Positions 47,129-62,209 of a stretch of DNA of 64,000 nucleotides are shown piece after piece. Source of the stretch: Sycobia sp. Sy_11. Lineage: Eukaryota; Arthropoda; Insecta; Hymenoptera; Epichrysomallidae. The stretch's first letter is position 1, and each line of letters starts with the position of its first letter. The stretch spans positions 703,501 to 767,500 of the forward strand of contig JACCIC010000211.1 of the NCBI GenBank assembly GCA_018907035.1. Reading direction: 5' to 3'. Under the pieces are notes generated by a model. It saw only the letters and a program-made list of their open reading frames with translations, did not search any database and had not been told where the DNA came from. Both the position numbers and the translations under genes were made by a program.

Positions 47129-49159
47129 GCTCTATCCCCGTGCATTCTGGTAATTGGCCATTTTAGTTATGTCCCGGCGTTATGTAGCTCTATACTGCTT
47201 TCTTTTTTATCCCGATGGGCCGGAAAGGGGCTTTATTACAACCGATAGAACGAGGGAAAAGTTGCGCGACAGAATCCATCGTGAAGCCGCCGTTTTCAGA
47301 GTAGAAAAAAAAATGCCTTTGGAAATTAATTTCCGTAGCGGGCTACGAGCGAAAAGGAAGAAAAATAGTAATGTTAGTGCTGCAATTTATTATGCACGCT
47401 ACTGCGATGGGTTCAATTATATCGGTTCGGGCGCGGAAAATTCTTCACGTTTATCGCGAGTTTATACCGGTGGGAATTATAGCTGTAAATGAGGAAGACA
47501 TTTTAATATTATATTTTTATTATAACGAGCAGCACCAAGCCCCCTGCCACGACTTTATCTCGGCCGAGAGTTGTAAATTTAAGCTCAAATTGAAATTTAT
47601 GACTCGCAGCATCTTCCCGATCTCGTTTCTCACTTTATTATGAACGAAATCAAAATGATACGCAGTAAACCTGTAATGAAGGCATTATTATTGATAAAAC
47701 CTATAAAGACGGTTTACACAGCGAATGGGTGGCAAGTAAAATTTTTTTTATATTAATTAACCGAGAACGAACATTGAACGAGCACAAACATTATGACTAT
47801 AATTATATGGATTTTAACATTATTAATTTTTTGTTGAAAAATTCAAGGAATTTAAAAAATTCTGTAACATTCTTTCAAAGATTTAGTTCTTGATTTATCG
47901 TGGTAAAGCCATTGTTTTATTGACACCCGTGTAAACTACTGGTCTTCCATAAATAATGGTATAAATAAAAAAATCTAAAATCTAATTATATATTAAAATA
48001 AATTTAACATGAAAGGAATACAATTTTTAACTTGTAATGAAAGTCAAGGTGCAAAAACATCTTTATAAATTATATGATTATTCAAAAAATAAGTTTTATA
48101 CATAACCATAAATGAGTTTAAAAGTTTAAAAGCAAGAACAGAAATGAGTAATTTAATCTCAAGTCTAGTGAGATTTATCGAGTTTAACACATTGATTGAT
48201 TATCACTGGAAGAAACAAAGTTATGACTTTCATGAAAGTATTTCTGTCGCAAGGAGAAGCCACGGCATATCGGTAACTAATTAGATTCAGCAAGAGAGAT
48301 GTAACTGTTTACTGCGTAAACCTTGAACACGAGTTCTGCAGAAAAGTTGAAAAATTTTCTTCGTGATATTTTATAATTCTCATGCTAGATTTGATTGATG
48401 AAAAAGAATATTTGAAACCAAAATATTCTAATGCATATATTGCTGCAAATGTAGAATTTCTGAGTTACTCTAGATCGAAGTTCGGCTAGATTTATACACG
48501 TTAACAAAAGAGAAAATTATGTGAAAACATCTATAAAATTAGCTGAAGTGCAATTGGTATCAACTTGTAATATTATCTTTGCGGGTATTGTTTCGTGGGA
48601 CCATTATCGTTTGAAATGTGATTCTTTCTTCAAAACAAAAAGTACGGATTTCCGTTAAAAGAATCTTCATACTAAAGATCATATACAGTGTAATTTACAT
48701 TTAAGTCACTATTGTAAGAAAAAAATCATATCTTTGAAATGAGACAAGGCTAGGTCGTAAAACTTTGCAGGGCTTTTTTTTAGACGTAGCTACAGCTACG
48801 TAATTCAATCTCGACCTAATCCGTCAGGAAAATGTTACGACCTCTCCTTATCAGTGTGAATAGAAGATATTTACTCTTGATTCAACTATTCCTCGATAAT
48901 TTAACTTCTTGAAAATTCACTCGATCTTTGTTTTTTATCTTTGTTTTTTATCACAAGTTTGTTTTATCCCTGATAGTAAATTCCACTTCTTCAGAAACAT
49001 TTTCAACTAATACACTCGGTTCGTATATCTATAAATTTATAATTGATTTATGACATAACATAATCTACACATACATTTAATTTTTTAGAGACTTAATCAA
49101 AATTTTTTATTCTTATTACGAGTTCGATTGATAATATATTGTCATAAATGCGAAAACCA

Positions 49160-49165
<6 letters not shown>

Positions 49166-49207
<42 letters not shown>
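49166..49207. repeat. (TA)n microsatellite
   Basis: About 21 TA units. Confidence 0.95.
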
Positions 49208-49212
<5 letters not shown>

Positions 49213-49584
49213 AGCTGATCAATATCAAACTTGCGTTAAAGTTAGACATTTTCCGGTTATTAATTTCTCTCGAACAAAAAACCAAAGACAATGTTGTGAA
49301 AAAAAAAACTTATACGAATCGTTCGATAAATATACCATCTCGGCCGAACGTCGAACAAAACTCAGGCCGTCGCGTCGGCCCCTTTGCTCCCCTTTGTCTT
49401 GTACAGCCCCACCGCCCCACATAAGTAGCGGTACAATTTAATAAGCCACCCTTACGACGTCTCCCCCTACCCCGGAGAAAATGGATGGCAACGAGCGTGC
49501 GGTCACCTTTATTTGTCCGCGCTGTTGCGAAATACACCGAGCGTCGCGGTGGAACGCGGAAGAGAGACCGCATCTAGCGAGAGA

Positions 49585-49588
<4 letters not shown>

Positions 49589-49636
<48 letters not shown>
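49589..49636. repeat. (GA)n microsatellite
   Basis: About 22 GA units with AAA steps; another GA run lies near 50.06-50.09 kb. Confidence 0.95.
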
Positions 49637-50064
49637 GAAGGTCAAAGGAGGATGCGAGGAGGGTGGTAGGTGTCGGAAACGCGGCGTCGGTCGCGTCGCT
49701 TTCTCCGCCCGGCTAAGATAGAAAAACAATATTGTTGTTTCATCGGTAAGTCCCGGCACGTCGCTGAAAGTAACGCGGGCCACGGCCAGCCCGTTCTCGT
49801 GCTCGGGTTCTCCCGTCCTTCTCCTTTCCACCCTCTCTCCCTCTCTATCTCGCTCTTTATCCGGCACCCTCTCGCTTTCTCTCAACTCACCACGGTGCAG
49901 AGGGGGCACAAATTGGATTATGCTCGCCGAAGCCGCGGCCCCAGCGGGAGGGTGGATGGAAGAGAGACCGCGCGCGGGCTTAGGACGCGTTGTGGACGAG
50001 AAAGATGAGAGTCGAGGGCGCGTGGGCGAGAGGTAGTGTCGAAAAACGAGTGGGATAGAGAGGT

Positions 50065-50095
<31 letters not shown>

Positions 50096-51475
50096 ATCGT
50101 AGTCGTCGACAACTGAAGGAAAGAGAATGCTGGAGGAGAGAGAGAGGTGGACAGCTGGGGTGCGAATCCCGGGATCAGGTGAAAAATATTTTTACGGCGA
50201 AAGTTAGACGAAGCTCGTATGTGACGGACGAGCTCGTATTTGTTTCTTTAACTTTTGTCCCTCGCCCGCCCGTCCACTCCTGCTACACCCCCCCCTGTTT
50301 TCAGTAGTAGTAGTAGTAGTGGTAGCTACCATGTTTTAGGATATTGGTAGAAAATTTATATGCCTGCCATGTAAAAATAATGTTTGACGGATAATTATCC
50401 AACGAGTAAGACACTTTTGTCAGATCGAGCTTCAAGACCTACTTTTTAAAAAAATGTTTCTATTCGACTGACTAGAAAGATAACAGATTTTGTTGTACTA
50501 TGCAATATTTGCTTAAAAATATATATATTTAAAATAATAAGTTGGTAATAATCACCAGAATTCAAGATCCAAATGACATAATTATTATCGAAATAATTTA
50601 ATAAAATTAAGTGTATTTCTAATTTTTCTGCAAGGATTCACTCGTTTCTTCGTAAGCTAAATATTATGTATTATGACCGTTAATAGTAATTGTTACTTGT
50701 CATTATAATAATATTAATAATACGTTACTATACCTAAATAAATTATTCGTTGCTTTCATTCGTCTCAAAAATTGAATACAATAAAAAAACAGTCACGCAG
50801 TAAATAATTCCCCAAATTCCCTCCCAAAAAGCTTCTACTATCCTTACTGCTCCTCTCTCTTACTCTCTCTCTCTCTCTCTCTGTCTTTCTTTTTGCCCCA
50901 ACCACGACCCCAATCCGTCCTTTATTAAAGATCAGCCGCGATCAGTCCTGGGACGAGGCGCCAAGGTGTGACGGATTGTAACCCTCAGCGTTTCGGACAG
51001 TGGCCCCGATATGTGGGTTAACACCCCATCGGAAAGAGAGAGCGAAAAAAAACTTTTCTCCCTCCCCACTCCCTCCACGCGAGCTCGGCGCACGAGCGCG
51101 CAGGATGAAGCTGCCCATAATGGTATACGCGATAGAGAGCCGACAGGTCAATTTCGAGTACATACGCCGCCCCTTCCCCCCCGCTTCTGCCAGTGCTCGG
51201 GATTGACGTTGACCTTAGCCCAAAAATATTTCTGGAACGGGGCGGGTGATATAGATAACTCGTACGGCACAGGGGTGGGGGAGAAAGCGACAGAAAAGTT
51301 CTGTGTCTCTTTTCCGCCTGTATTTTATACCTTAATATGATTTATGAGCCTTAAATAAATAGCAGTACTTCCCTCTGTTCCAGCAGAAAGTTTGAGAAAC
51401 AATTTTTTCGTCAAACTTTCCTGATTCGATAATAATGCCGCTGCATTTGGATTAGGAATACTGCCGATATAATTA

Positions 51476-51479
<4 letters not shown>

Positions 51480-51543
<64 letters not shown>

Positions 51544-51548
51544 CATAT
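51480..51548. repeat. (TA)n microsatellite with CA interruptions
   Basis: About 24 TA units, then TACATA interruptions. Confidence 0.95.
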
Positions 51549-52558
51549 ATACATATGCATGCATATCGAAATAATTTAGCATTGGTAAGAGCTAATATCC
51601 AGTCAAATATATATAAAGACTCAGCAACGTTTGGAAACTTTATACCTTTCCGAAATATTGCCTTACTTTTCAAGGGGCATATCCATATATTCGCGTTTGA
51701 AAATTTCACGACTTTTACGCGAGTGGAATTCAGATATATAGTATATATATATATAATGCTCACGACCCACAGAGAGTCCGGGATAAAAGACTCCCTGGAG
51801 GGAACGAGGAGCAGCCGAGGAGTACGAAAAGTAGAAAGAGCTAAAAGAGCCGGGGAAACGAGAGAGAAGTAGATATAGAGGTACCTTCGAAAATTCCACC
51901 GCGCCACCTCTCTCATTATTTTATCCCACCCATTTATTTTCGTTCGTTCCCTTTGCAACTTTACGTTATGCGCCATTATTCATAGTTGCTAAGGTTGATA
52001 AATCAAAAATTCCGCAGCTCCGTCTAATGCTTCGGAGGTATTAGGAATTATTTGGTAGGTAAATTGAAAATACTGTTGAATTTCCCCGTTCTATCGTAAA
52101 GGGCACGTCTCTGCTCGCGTTTTCCAGCTTTATAAAAGAATATTTAATCGCTGAATATTTCAGACTGTGAGATTGCAAGGAGCGCTTGCATATACTACTG
52201 TTTTAATATAATTTTCTTCAGTTTTTCCTCAATTGAAATTCTATGCCGGTATCTTTACCGTATACTGCAGTTTTAATGGGAGTTAAGAAATACAAGGTAT
52301 TCCGTAAAGTTCAGTGTTGAGAAAATTTTATTCAAACAATTAAAAAAAATAAAGTTCATTTATACAATATGGTTTAATATGAAAGCGAATTATAAAGTAA
52401 CTTAATTGAAATAGAGCAGTTTTTCCCAATTCTGAATTAATTGTCTGATTTTATCATCTAGGAATACAGGTAGATCTTTACGATCTATATGTACGTCGGA
52501 CAAATCTACATACGTGCATTTTTTAAAAATATGTTGTTTTTACCCATATTGTTCTGCT

Positions 52559-52561
<3 letters not shown>

Positions 52562-52611
<50 letters not shown>
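52562..52611. repeat. (TA)n microsatellite
   Basis: About 24 TA units. Confidence 0.95.
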
Positions 52612-52617
<6 letters not shown>

Positions 52618-52917
52618 ACTATTGAAACTTCCATTACCGTTAAAATCTTCAATATTTTCAGGTATTCGAAGGCTGTTAGTAACTAGAGCACCGGAATACA
52701 TATATTGACTTTATTCGGTATGGATAATTGCAGTTCATGTGAAGTGCAATAAAACATTAAAATATAAATAATAATCAGGTTAAAATATGAAATCTAAATT
52801 TCCTTCGATGTATCTAATACTATATATTTTATTTACTCATTAGTATTTTCATGATGAACTTTTCTCACATCACGGCACTATTTCGATAATTCGATAATTC
52901 ATTCCCCTTCTTTCTGA

Positions 52918-52939
52918 CCTCTCTGTCTCTCTCTATCTC

Positions 52940-52973
<34 letters not shown>

Positions 52974-52994
52974 CCTCTCTCTCGTTCTCTCTAT
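52918..52994. repeat. (CT)n tract
   Basis: CT units with GT, AT and CC interruptions. Confidence 0.95.
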
Positions 52995-53697
52995 TTTCGT
53001 TATTCAATACAGTAGACGATAGAATAAACTGTCCAATATCTTCGCACGCTACTAATGAACGATTTACTTGAATGCATTCGCATATACTGTCGACTTCCAA
53101 GGCAGTCCTTGATTTATTCTAATTTATCTTCAAACTTACTTAATGCAATCAATAGATAAAAGTACTAAAGAAAGGCACTCCGACGGAACCAGTATGGAAT
53201 ACAATAAAATAAAAACTAAGAACGGGTAAACAAACCCAGGGAAAACAAACACACCGTCTCCGGGGAACGATAATTTTATTCATTAGAAGAGCGACGTAAT
53301 GTATATATATATATACTCGTAATTATAGGGCTCACGTTAATGTTTTAAAATTAATTATTTATTTTCTAATGAACGAATGTACGAACTGCGAATGAGAAAG
53401 TCTTCACCCCCTTCGTCAACCGCTCATCAATCTATGCATGGAATCGTTAACCATGATTGAGAATCAATTTTCAGTTAATTTAAACTTTATACGTAATCAA
53501 GATCCTCGATGTATGAAAAATCAATGAATAAAGTGCAATTCCGCTCATTTAAAATGTGAAAAAGTAGGCCGCTCGCCTTCATAGCCGGGCGAGTTTCGAT
53601 CCTGATTAAATAACTGATTACCCGCATATACATTATAATTAATAATAAAGCATTATTAAAACCTTTTGCGGATGCGATCAGAGGCAATTTCCGCTGT

Positions 53698-53719
53698 GCG
53701 TGCGCGCGCGCGCGCGCGT
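53698..53719. repeat. (CG)n tract
   Basis: Alternating CG in a GTGTGC-type setting; a Z-DNA-prone sequence. Confidence 0.9.
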
Positions 53720-54918
53720 ATGTGCTGCGTGTGCAAATAAAAGGTATTTAATTAGAACCGTTAGCGTACGTCTATATATAGGTATACATAATATATACCG
53801 AAACTGTTAATTTAAACAACATGTATTGCTATAAATTGATTGCATATTCTGTTTCTCAATAAATCCGAGTATAAACGTCGGTAACGGGAATTTATCAATT
53901 CTACGCTCAAGTCACTGAGAAAGCTGTACGGGCAGTATCCCAAAGACGAAAGATCCACTGGGCTGTTCCAAATGAGCACCGAGGATGCAGCTTCTTGAAT
54001 TTTTGGGGATTAATAATTTATTTTTATTTTCCTACGAAGCGATGGTTACTATTCTAAAATCCAGAACTTTATTTCAGAATCCCTGTTATCTCTCGACTTT
54101 CTTTTTAAACTATTCCCCTTATGTGAGTCCTGGAATAAAAGCGTAATTTACATTGACATCATATGCGTAACGTCAATAACCAGATAAATAGATATATATC
54201 TAAAATATTTAAGCTAGGAAAAGTCAGAGAAATTTTCACCTAGATTTAGCATCAACAATGCATCAAATCGATTAGTGCTACTTTAATTAGTCTCTAAAGT
54301 TTTTTTAGCCAAAAAGTACTCGGATAAAATTTATTATTATTATTTTCTTACAGCCGTAGAAAAAAATATTCAAAAGATACACGGCACACATACTTATATA
54401 GACCTGGGTCAGAAGATAATACAATAAATGCATTTAATAAGAAAAATAATTTATAAAATATTGTAGAATTATTTCATTTAATATATCATTAATACGAATA
54501 AAATTATTATATACCTACATTTTCTTTATCTCTCCCTCAAAATAAGTTGCTATAAGATAATTCTGATTGTTTGATGGGTTTTCTTGAAATTTTACGTATA
54601 GACTCTCCGCTCATTAGGGCGATCTATCGTTAACGTTGCGCGATTTGTCACAATGATTTGTAAGCAAAGTCCCAAATAACTACTCGTCCATCTGACCCTT
54701 ACGGAGCGTGACCTCAGAAGCGCATTACAGCGTTACTCGTCTTGCGAGCGGCCGCCCTCGACGCTGGCCCGTCGCGCACCATTCCAAAACGCATTAAAAG
54801 CCGCGCCACGGCGGATTATTACGCAAGCATCGTAACGCGTTGACATCGGGAAAGTCCCGGGCGGATGGAGAAGCAAGAGTTCGCGGCCGTAGTAGAGAGT
54901 CCGTCGGATGAGGTATAG

Positions 54919-54940
54919 ATAAATAGATAGATAGATATAC

Positions 54941-54974
<34 letters not shown>
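54919..54974. repeat. (GATA)n tetranucleotide microsatellite
   Basis: About 13 GATA/TAGA units with one interruption, the only long tetranucleotide array in the window. Confidence 0.95.
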
Positions 54975-55292
54975 GAATGGAGGGGGAGGAAGCCATTATT
55001 TCCACGGCTCCGAATTTAACGGTAAACTCGGCCGACGGCTAGCTGCTTCTGCTAACCCGGACAATGGCCGGCGCGCATTCGGTGTACACGCCGAACGGGA
55101 GCTCGCCCCCGCCCGACCCTCACGGCGATGCAGGGAAGTGCGGGTGGATGCGCGGGTGGCAGCGGCGGGGGTGGGTGGCTCGCGACGGCAGCGGTATCGC
55201 TCTGGGGCTGGCGCAAGGCCAGGACACTTTGGAATTGCTGGATACTTCGGGAATATAGGCCTCGACTTCCTCCGAGCGGAGATGGGGAACGC

Positions 55293-55297
<5 letters not shown>

Positions 55298-55331
<34 letters not shown>

Positions 55332-55346
55332 GGAGGGAGAGAGAGG
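55298..55346. repeat. (GA)n tract
   Basis: GA units with GGG interruptions in a GC-rich patch. Confidence 0.95.
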
Positions 55347-57453
55347 TACGTGGAGAGTATCGAGGAGCGGCTTTTGGAACGGGGAGGTCGACAGGAAGTA
55401 CGGGAGGTCGCGTGCTCTATAATGCAGTATTCTATTAGTCTGTCTGCTCTCCTCTACCCCTATCTGCGCGTCCCCACTCCCGTCTCCTCTCGTCTTCTTG
55501 CACCGCACCGAGGGCGCACGCTCAGCCGACAACGGCTACATATATATATATATAAATATATGTCGGTGTGTACGTGTGTGCGCGCGCACATCGTGGGCTG
55601 CGAGGGCGCGAGGCTGCGGAGCGTGAATATTTATCTGAATTGTTTCATCGAAAATACATGGCTGCATTACGTCCGACAATAAGCATTACAGTGCTTCGTA
55701 GGAGGGTACGGGTACGGGGTTTTTATTGCGCTCCTTTGTTTTTCTTCTTCTTCTTTTTCCACGCAATGGGTAACTGTTCGCGCCGCGGCAGCGGGCCTGG
55801 GGATAAAACTAGCAGTCACGGCCGGGGGGAGTGGGGCTCGATTTCGGATTATCGCCGAGAACGAGGCGAGCCAAGGGTGGCGGGAACGCGCCGATGGGCG
55901 CGAGACTGAACTTTTTCAAATTTTAAATCTTAATTTGGAAAATGTTCAAAAGGAGCGGCTTTTCTGGGGGCGCCGAATGTATTCGAAGGAGCGACTTTCG
56001 CGCGGCGAAGCTCGTTTCAATTCAATGTTATGGCTAATTTTGTCGGCTCGTTCGGAAACATTGCGAAGTTCCTGAATAATTGTGTATGTTAAAAAAAAGT
56101 ACCCTTACAGAAAATACGTATTACGAGTTCGAGGGTTGAGTTATACGTCGAAAATTTTGATATGTATTAAATGTTAATGCATGTAGTATCCAAGTAGATT
56201 TTCGTACTAATTTACAGAACACTTGCTTTCGTAGCATATTCGATACTGTATTATCTTTTTAATTTTTAATATTATTTAATTTGGAAATGCCCCTGTGAGA
56301 AAATTTGTTAGATTAAATTTGTCTTTGTGGCATATTTGGACAAACAGAAACATTATAAATAAATAAAATGGTTTTCATTGTCAAAACAGGGCTCTCGTGC
56401 TTTTCAATATCTTGCTCTGAATGGCGCTTGACAATTTTAAATGAATATCACATAAGCTTGTTTTTCAACGAATTTGCGGATAAAATCGATTTTCTCCAAC
56501 TGCTTTCTATTTATACATCTTTTTTAAGGGGGTTTTTTTTACAGCTCCGAAACCTTTTAACTATAGCCAGGAAATAGGATGGTATTGCAGAATAACTATT
56601 TTTTTGCAATATGTCGGTACGACAACGTTGGTTGAAAAATGGCGACGTTACACGACATTTTATTCGAAACCTGTCAACGGTATTCGATAGATCAAACATA
56701 CACGAGCACATAAACCTCGCATGGATAGAAAACAAATTAGTTTTCACGCGAAAATTTTTAATTGAAAATGCGCTAAACAGCCCTATACAACGCGAGTCTG
56801 GCTTGGGCTTCGATGATTCGATCGCTTAAAATCGTGGTTGATAAAAAAAGTATCTTCAATATTTCAGTCAATTCAAGCGTCAAATGTGTAGTTGTAGGTT
56901 CGAGCTTTATTCTTACTTTTATTAAAGTAAACTTAGCTTTTAGTAACTGAACAACAATTTTTCACCCGTTTCAAACTTTTCAAAAATAACACCGAACATT
57001 AGGAGCGGATTAAATCCAATTTCACAAAATCAAGAAACATAAGCAGCAGACGCGAGCAAACACGTTCAACCTCTGCCAATCCTCCATCGGATTTTCCAAC
57101 AATTCACTCGTAACTATTTTTACTCACCCACGTACTTTTTCTCACGGCTAATCGAGCACCCGTACGTTCGATCCAACAAAAATCTCTCTCTCTCTCTCTG
57201 TCACTCAATAATTCACGCCGACCCCGGCATAATTGACATTGAAGTCCGGCGCATAATTTTTAACGCGCCGGCCCCTTGGACAATATACCACGGCCCGATC
57301 GCCCGAACGGACAGACTCTCGTGAATTTTGCGGACTCATCGTTTATTTACGCCCCGCCGGCCATCCCCGACCTCCCCGCGCGTGGAGCTTTCCGGGCGCG
57401 CGGAATAATTTTTGTCGCTAACCTCACATCTATTCGATATACTTGGCCATACA

Positions 57454-57455
57454 CG

Positions 57456-57492
<37 letters not shown>
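57454..57492. repeat. (CG)n-(CA)n microsatellite
   Basis: A short CG block followed by about 14 CA units. Confidence 0.95.
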
Positions 57493-57495
<3 letters not shown>

Positions 57496-58693
57496 CATAC
57501 ATGTACATATACCAGCCATAATTACTAGTTCACTTTTTATTTCGCGAATGAGAAGGCTTGGCGAGTGATAAGTGTATGGAACCTTGATAAATGGATCGCG
57601 AGATTTAGAATAGAACTTTTATACAATATCCATTGCTCCCTATGAGGATTCCATATTTATTCCAACTCACTTATTGTCAACAGTGTATGAAAAATCTATT
57701 TTTTAGCAGGCAAAAATGAATATGTATTCTTTATTTAAATTGGCCTTTGCTTACCTTATTTTTTAAATAATATTTTTAATAAAAAAGACATTATTGTTTC
57801 AGTTTGATTTCGCTAAATCAAAGCTAAATCAAGCTTATGATAACCTAAAAGTTTTATGATTCATTATAATAAGCAAAAATACTTAATATTTCCGGTAAAT
57901 TTTATAAACTTTTGTGAAAAATGACAATAATTTCAGTCTATGTAATAAAATAAAAATGTACATTTTAATTCTGCGAATAAAAATTTATAGAAATTAAATT
58001 TTTTTAAATTCTCTGTTGGTGTAACCCTATCCTTGTCAGTACAAATATATACTAAGTCAAATAGTTCATATAAGAGAACCTAGCAAAATATAAAACATCT
58101 GTAAAAAAGACTTTTTAAATGGTTAAACATTGAATAAAATCTTGTACGTGACACCAGAACAGAAATGTATCAATTCACTATTTTGAAATAATATTTGAAA
58201 TCTTTGGTTGCCACCTAGTGGCCGATAATGGGAGTCACAGAAAGTGCTAAAATCATTAACGCTATAGAGGAAGTTTCGCATTCTCTCAAAGAGTTACAGT
58301 TGTTTTATAGTTTCCGATTTATCGAAGTGTAAAAATAAGCATCGGATAAGTGTATTTTCATTAAATTATAAATGAAATCAAGTTCAAAATTTCAGTCCTT
58401 TTTCCCTAATGAAAGACGTTTTTCGAGCGCGAGATGACTTGACGTCTCAATCTTAAGACGAGATCTTCCAATATTCTTTCCGTTTGAACGACCGCGCATC
58501 GCCCATACCGCGTGTTTTCCCATTCGATCAAACGTACCCAATTTTCGGACTCCGATTTTTGCTCCCAAAACGTGTTCGCAGAGAAAAAAAGAACGTTCAC
58601 GCAGAAGCGAGCGCCGTCTGGCGCAAAAATTGGAACCAACCCTGCCCGTCGAACATTCGAATTCCCCTACGGACAAAACGAAGGATTGGTCTG

Positions 58694-58696
<3 letters not shown>

Positions 58697-58758
<62 letters not shown>

Positions 58759-58760
58759 CA

Positions 58761-58794
<34 letters not shown>

Positions 58795-58796
58795 AT
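58697..58796. repeat. (CA)n microsatellite, about 100 bp
   Basis: The longest CA tract in the window, with single CG and AA interruptions. Long Thr-His and Cys-Val frames across it are artefacts. Confidence 0.95.
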
Positions 58797-60276
58797 GCAC
58801 ATGCACAGAGGTACAGGGGAGGAAGTATTTCAACATCTCCCATAGACCATATAGTATTTCTATCCAGCGTGGTATGCCTGACTGCGACCCGGGAATCGAC
58901 ACTTGCGTATATATATTGTGTATATATGATAACGGACGCGATAGGGGCAAAGGATATCGGGATATCAATTTGCACGGGCGAAGGCAAAAAGGGACCAGCG
59001 TCGGTTTTTCTTCCGCCACGAATGTATAGCGATTTGATTTTAATAATTTCTAAGAGACGACGGCATTTACAGGGTTCGAAATGGAAATTTTCTGTTTTTT
59101 CTTTTCTTTTCATTTAAATCTCGATCTAGATAATCGATATTTATTATCTACTGTCAAAAAGAAAAATCAATGATAATGCACTAGTGGTCAGAATATTGTC
59201 AGTGATTAAAGTTGTGAAAATTTAACCGCTGAGAAGCAGCGCGTCCATAAAATACCGACCGAATTACTGGACTCAAATGCGTTAATAAAATATGGCCGAT
59301 TAAATCGACTGTTTTTCACTTTTTTTTTCAGCGGCTCTAATGGGCTTTTACACGTATCAATAAAATTGATCGATACAAATATTTATAATTCGATACTTTT
59401 AACATTTTTATTGATTTTTCACAACTTAACTTGGCTAATTTGTTGTAATTGATCGGTAAATAAAATAAAAACTATTCTAGAAATCTAAAACACTAAATAA
59501 GTGAAAAAATTCTTCATGTCCATAAGCTCAGTTTTATTATTGGTCACTGAGGGGCAACCAGCATTGTTCCGATCTTATCTAAAAGTAATCATCCTCATTT
59601 ATATTATAATATTATATTATATTACTATCTCTAAAATTATATCATATATCTTTAATACTAGCCACTCATTAAGATTCGCACATACGATTCTGATAAAAAT
59701 ATCCTTGTAGGTATGCATTTAGTTGGCAGATGCTTTTTTATTCTACAGCTGACATCGACACTCTTTCCAAGACGTAAAGATGTCTTATTTTCAAATACTT
59801 GTTATAAACCTTTTATTCCTTTGTGGCAAACTCGGACAATAGAATTAGCCTTACGCATGCATTCATTGACGAAATTCAACAGTTGCAGATCCTCAGTAGA
59901 AAATAACTGCTTTCTAGTAAAAATTGGAATACACAGATGCAAATCAATAAAGCTATTGCAAATTTTGCTCTAGAATGGTTTTGTAAAAATACGGGTTGGC
60001 GAAGCTATTTGGGTGTTTTGAATGGATTTTAGGCTGGTAGGGCGTTGAAAAATTTGTCGAAAGCAAAGATTTGCAAATACGCAGCGTCGAACAAAGCGCC
60101 GTAACTAAGCCTCGTGGCGTCACAGCGCTGCACAATTTCTACACAACCAACCATTTGAATCCGCTCCTGCTTACTCTTGCAACAAAAACGAACAATCGCC
60201 GAGGGGCGAGGGCTGATGGGGCAGTTCCGCGCTCGGGTCCGCGCATTGGAGCTTTCCTTCTCTGCCATCCCCACTG

Positions 60277-60284
<8 letters not shown>

Positions 60285-60319
<35 letters not shown>
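60285..60319. repeat. (CT)n microsatellite
   Basis: About 17 CT units within a GC-rich patch. Confidence 0.95.
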
Positions 60320-60323
<4 letters not shown>

Positions 60324-61182
60324 GGCAGAATCAGTTCTCGGGAAAATACGTTAAATCAGATGCGCCTCGCGCAGCCCTGATTGCCGGGGCAAAACATTCC
60401 TGGCGGAAGGTGGAGGGGCGGGGGGGCGATTCTCCCGGTACCACCTCGTTAAGCCCGGTGACTGCCAAACAAAAGCCGCCGACGCGGCGGACGCGCTGCT
60501 CCTGGAGGTCGGCATAATGACTGGAGGTGAGCGCGAGTGAGAAAGAGATAGAGAGAGAGAGAGAGGGGGGGCGAGAGAGTGTGGGGAAATGCAGGGGCGC
60601 AGGGAAGAAAGGTCTCTTCGTCTTGAACGCGGAAACCTTCCTCCTCGCCGCCGAGGTGCCCAAAGCAGTAGCGATTCCGAAGGAATTTCGAGGGAATTCG
60701 AAAGGGCAGGAGGAGGGGCGGGGCGGCACGGGGTTGGATTATATTTAACGCTGACCCGGCGCTTTCGCGCCTCAGACTAACGCCTACAATTATGCCCGAA
60801 CGCGGCGGAGCGGAGGAGGGCCGAAAGCTAAGCGGCGCGGGAATTCACATAGCGCCCGTAGGTTCGTCGTTGTGGCCCATCCCCCAACAATTCTACGCCG
60901 ATTACTTATACTGCCGTATAATTGTTTCCCGCGAATATATGCGACGACCCCGTGGCGATGGGCAAGTTCTTCGCGCCATTATCGGTGCGGCTCCGCGCCG
61001 CGCGCTTGGAACTCTCCCTCCTCTGTATATATATATATACATAATAGACCTATACGCTATGGGTATAAAGCATCGCGAGATGTAGGCTTAAGAGAGATAG
61101 AGACGGATAGCGATTGGTATAGGCAGATGAGCAAAGGGGAGTAGACGTAGTTGCCGCTGAATCTAATAGCCTCTTTATGCGG

Positions 61183-61206
61183 CCTCTCTCTCTCTCACAC
61201 CCTCTC

Positions 61207-61246
<40 letters not shown>
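61183..61246. repeat. (CT)n tract
   Basis: CT units with a few interruptions. Confidence 0.95.
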
Positions 61247-61248
<2 letters not shown>

Positions 61249-62171
61249 CGCCTCTCGACCCTGGCGTGCGCGTCGTAGCCGAATCGACCGGAATTGCGGT
61301 GAACCCGCGTCGGCGGCGGCAATTCTCTTTAAATACGCGCGTATATACGAGCGGACGCGAATCGCTTTCCGCGCACTTGTGCAGTGTGCGCATATAGACG
61401 CATACGATTGTACCTGCTGGAGAATGGGGCGAAGTGGCGAGGGGAGGGAGGGAGGGAGAGGAGTTGGACGAGATAGAGAATCGCTTTGCCGCGTGGATTA
61501 ACTTGGCGAACGACGAGCATATTATACTTACAATATATATATATATTTACATGTATATATATATAGGACTTTCCAGAGCCGCACGGGTTACGGGGGCGCG
61601 CACGTACGGCGGTTTAAATATTTGTTGTCGAGCGCGCGTGTGGGGGGAGAGGGGGAACAGCGAAATTTATGATGGAAACGCAAAGGAGGAAAAGATTTCC
61701 TGGGAATTCGTAATCGCTCCGAGCCGATTATAATTCTCGGCACGGGAATGAGAGGATTGGCCGCGTGGCGCGAGAAAATACAGCGAATTTCCTCGCTGCC
61801 GCGACGATTATGCGACTTTATCGAGCGTATAATCAAAAAATAACTATGTTCAGGATCAGATGGGTTGGCAGTGTCTCGATGCTGGTGTCGTTTTCAACGG
61901 TTTATCGACGATTAACTAATAATATACGATACGAGAGGCCAATGACCGTTTTTTTTTTTTTAAATAATAGAATTCAATGAAGAAGCAGGCTTTTATCATG
62001 AATGTTGGAGAGAAAAATCGAGTAATAGGTGGAATAATATGGAGTTGAAATAAAGATTACGGCCGGAGAAAACGAATTCAACCAACTCGACGATTGATGT
62101 AATGACGGAATTGTTGTAGAGAAGCACAAACCCAATGAGCCCTACGCACGATACACTTTGTATTCTTCCTA

Positions 62172-62175
<4 letters not shown>

Positions 62176-62207
<32 letters not shown>
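62176..62207. repeat. (TA)n microsatellite
   Basis: About 16 TA units. Confidence 0.95.

Positions 62208-62209
<2 letters not shown>

Noticed and set aside
58484..59117. Frames of 140-200 codons around the (CA)n tract
   Set aside because: Long only because dinucleotide repeats lack stops; several overlapping frames on both strands are equally open.
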